In this document: positions 63,954 through 64,000 of the stretch, piece after piece | Layout of the letters: the number at the start of each line of letters is the position of its first letter | Position numbering within the stretch: the stretch's first letter is position 1 | From: an uncultured Sanguibacteroides sp. | GTDB lineage: Bacteria; Bacteroidota; Bacteroidia; Bacteroidales; Marinifilaceae | Reading direction: 5' to 3' | Length of the DNA: 64,000 nucleotides | Assembly (NCBI RefSeq): GCF_900543425.1 | Contig: NZ_UQRQ01000017.1 | Span: 1 to 64,000 of the forward strand | Program-made: the position numbers and the translations under genes | The notes under the pieces: model-generated | Databases searched by the model: none | Told to the model about the DNA's origin: nothing | The model's input: only the letters and a program-made list of their open reading frames with translations

Positions 63954-64000
63954 TCAACCCTGACGTTGTTTAAACTTCGGGTTCTTTTTGCAAATGACGT
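63954..64000 (-). CDS. rpmJ: 50S ribosomal protein L36, C-terminal part
   Basis: The minus strand from the window end reads VICKKNPKFKQRQG and then TGA (complement of 63954-63956). This is the C-terminus of L36, which normally precedes rpsM in this operon. The first part of the gene lies beyond the window. The cysteine in VICKKN, where many relatives have asparagine, is probably one of the zinc-site variants of the L36 C-terminus. Confidence 0.9.
   Translation of the reverse strand, partial: VICKKNPKFKQRQG

Overview
The window is chromosomal DNA from a member of the Bacteroidota, most likely order Bacteroidales. Supporting signs are a SusC/SusD locus driven by an ECF sigma/FecR pair, many TonB-dependent receptors with carboxypeptidase-like N-terminal domains, S46 and S37 peptidases, DUF4843 and PKD-like lipoproteins, and repeated promoters of the Bacteroidota type (TTTG, about 18-20 bp, TAnnTTTG). 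The gene style (FecR/sigma-driven Sus loci, DUF5117-like fragment) would fit Odoribacteraceae (Butyricimonas/Odoribacter), but that is an inference.

Layout. 1-3.6 kb is an AT-rich accessory stretch: the 3' end of a DUF3871 gene, a secreted SH3-trypsin protease, an orphan secreted protein and a small convergent transcription unit. It ends at a tRNA-Leu whose 3' end faces it. 3.8-9.3 kb holds a TonB receptor, a HAD phosphatase, a MATE exporter and a lone ABC ATPase. 9.4-19.2 kb is one Sus-type operon on the minus strand: sigma, FecR, a 143-aa secreted protein, SusC, SusD, DUF4843 lipoprotein and PKD-like lipoprotein. A HTH protein and a tyrosine recombinase lie directly upstream of its sigma gene. 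21.4-37.5 kb carries envelope and housekeeping genes: DUF2059, S37 peptidase, WaaA, a DUF4252-like protein, a TolC/AcrA/AcrB-type pump, S46 dipeptidyl-peptidase, RlmN, lipocalin and RmuC. 37.5-40.9 kb is a giant fusion of an ABC-2 permease, a dead M1-peptidase-like domain and a golvesin-type domain. A frameshifted ECF sigma gene follows.

42-44.1 kb is a nucleotidyltransferase plus NahK-like sugar kinase pair, followed by a cysteine-rich, probably copper-related module (HMA protein, TonB receptor, cysteine-rich exported protein). 47.7-51.3 kb holds a thioredoxin-fold lipoprotein without CxxC, LpxH and YifB. 51.4-55.5 kb (minus) is GrpE-DnaJ-OxyR-GmhA-PPase, with a nested palindrome at the grpE promoter. 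RadC, S20, three tRNA-Glu genes, RsmI, an aquaporin and enolase come next. The window closes inside the alpha ribosomal operon (rpmJ-rpsM-rpsK-rpsD-rpoA-rplQ).

No CRISPR array, restriction system or recognisable complete defence system was seen. The most unusual items are the permease/M1-like/golvesin fusion, the phased AATCnnnn arrays between genes (one surrounding a GC-rich cassette), a DUF4252-like protein carrying two plug-like repeats, the putative grpE operator, the small transcription unit at 2.7-3.1 kb, and the frameshifted sigma gene.
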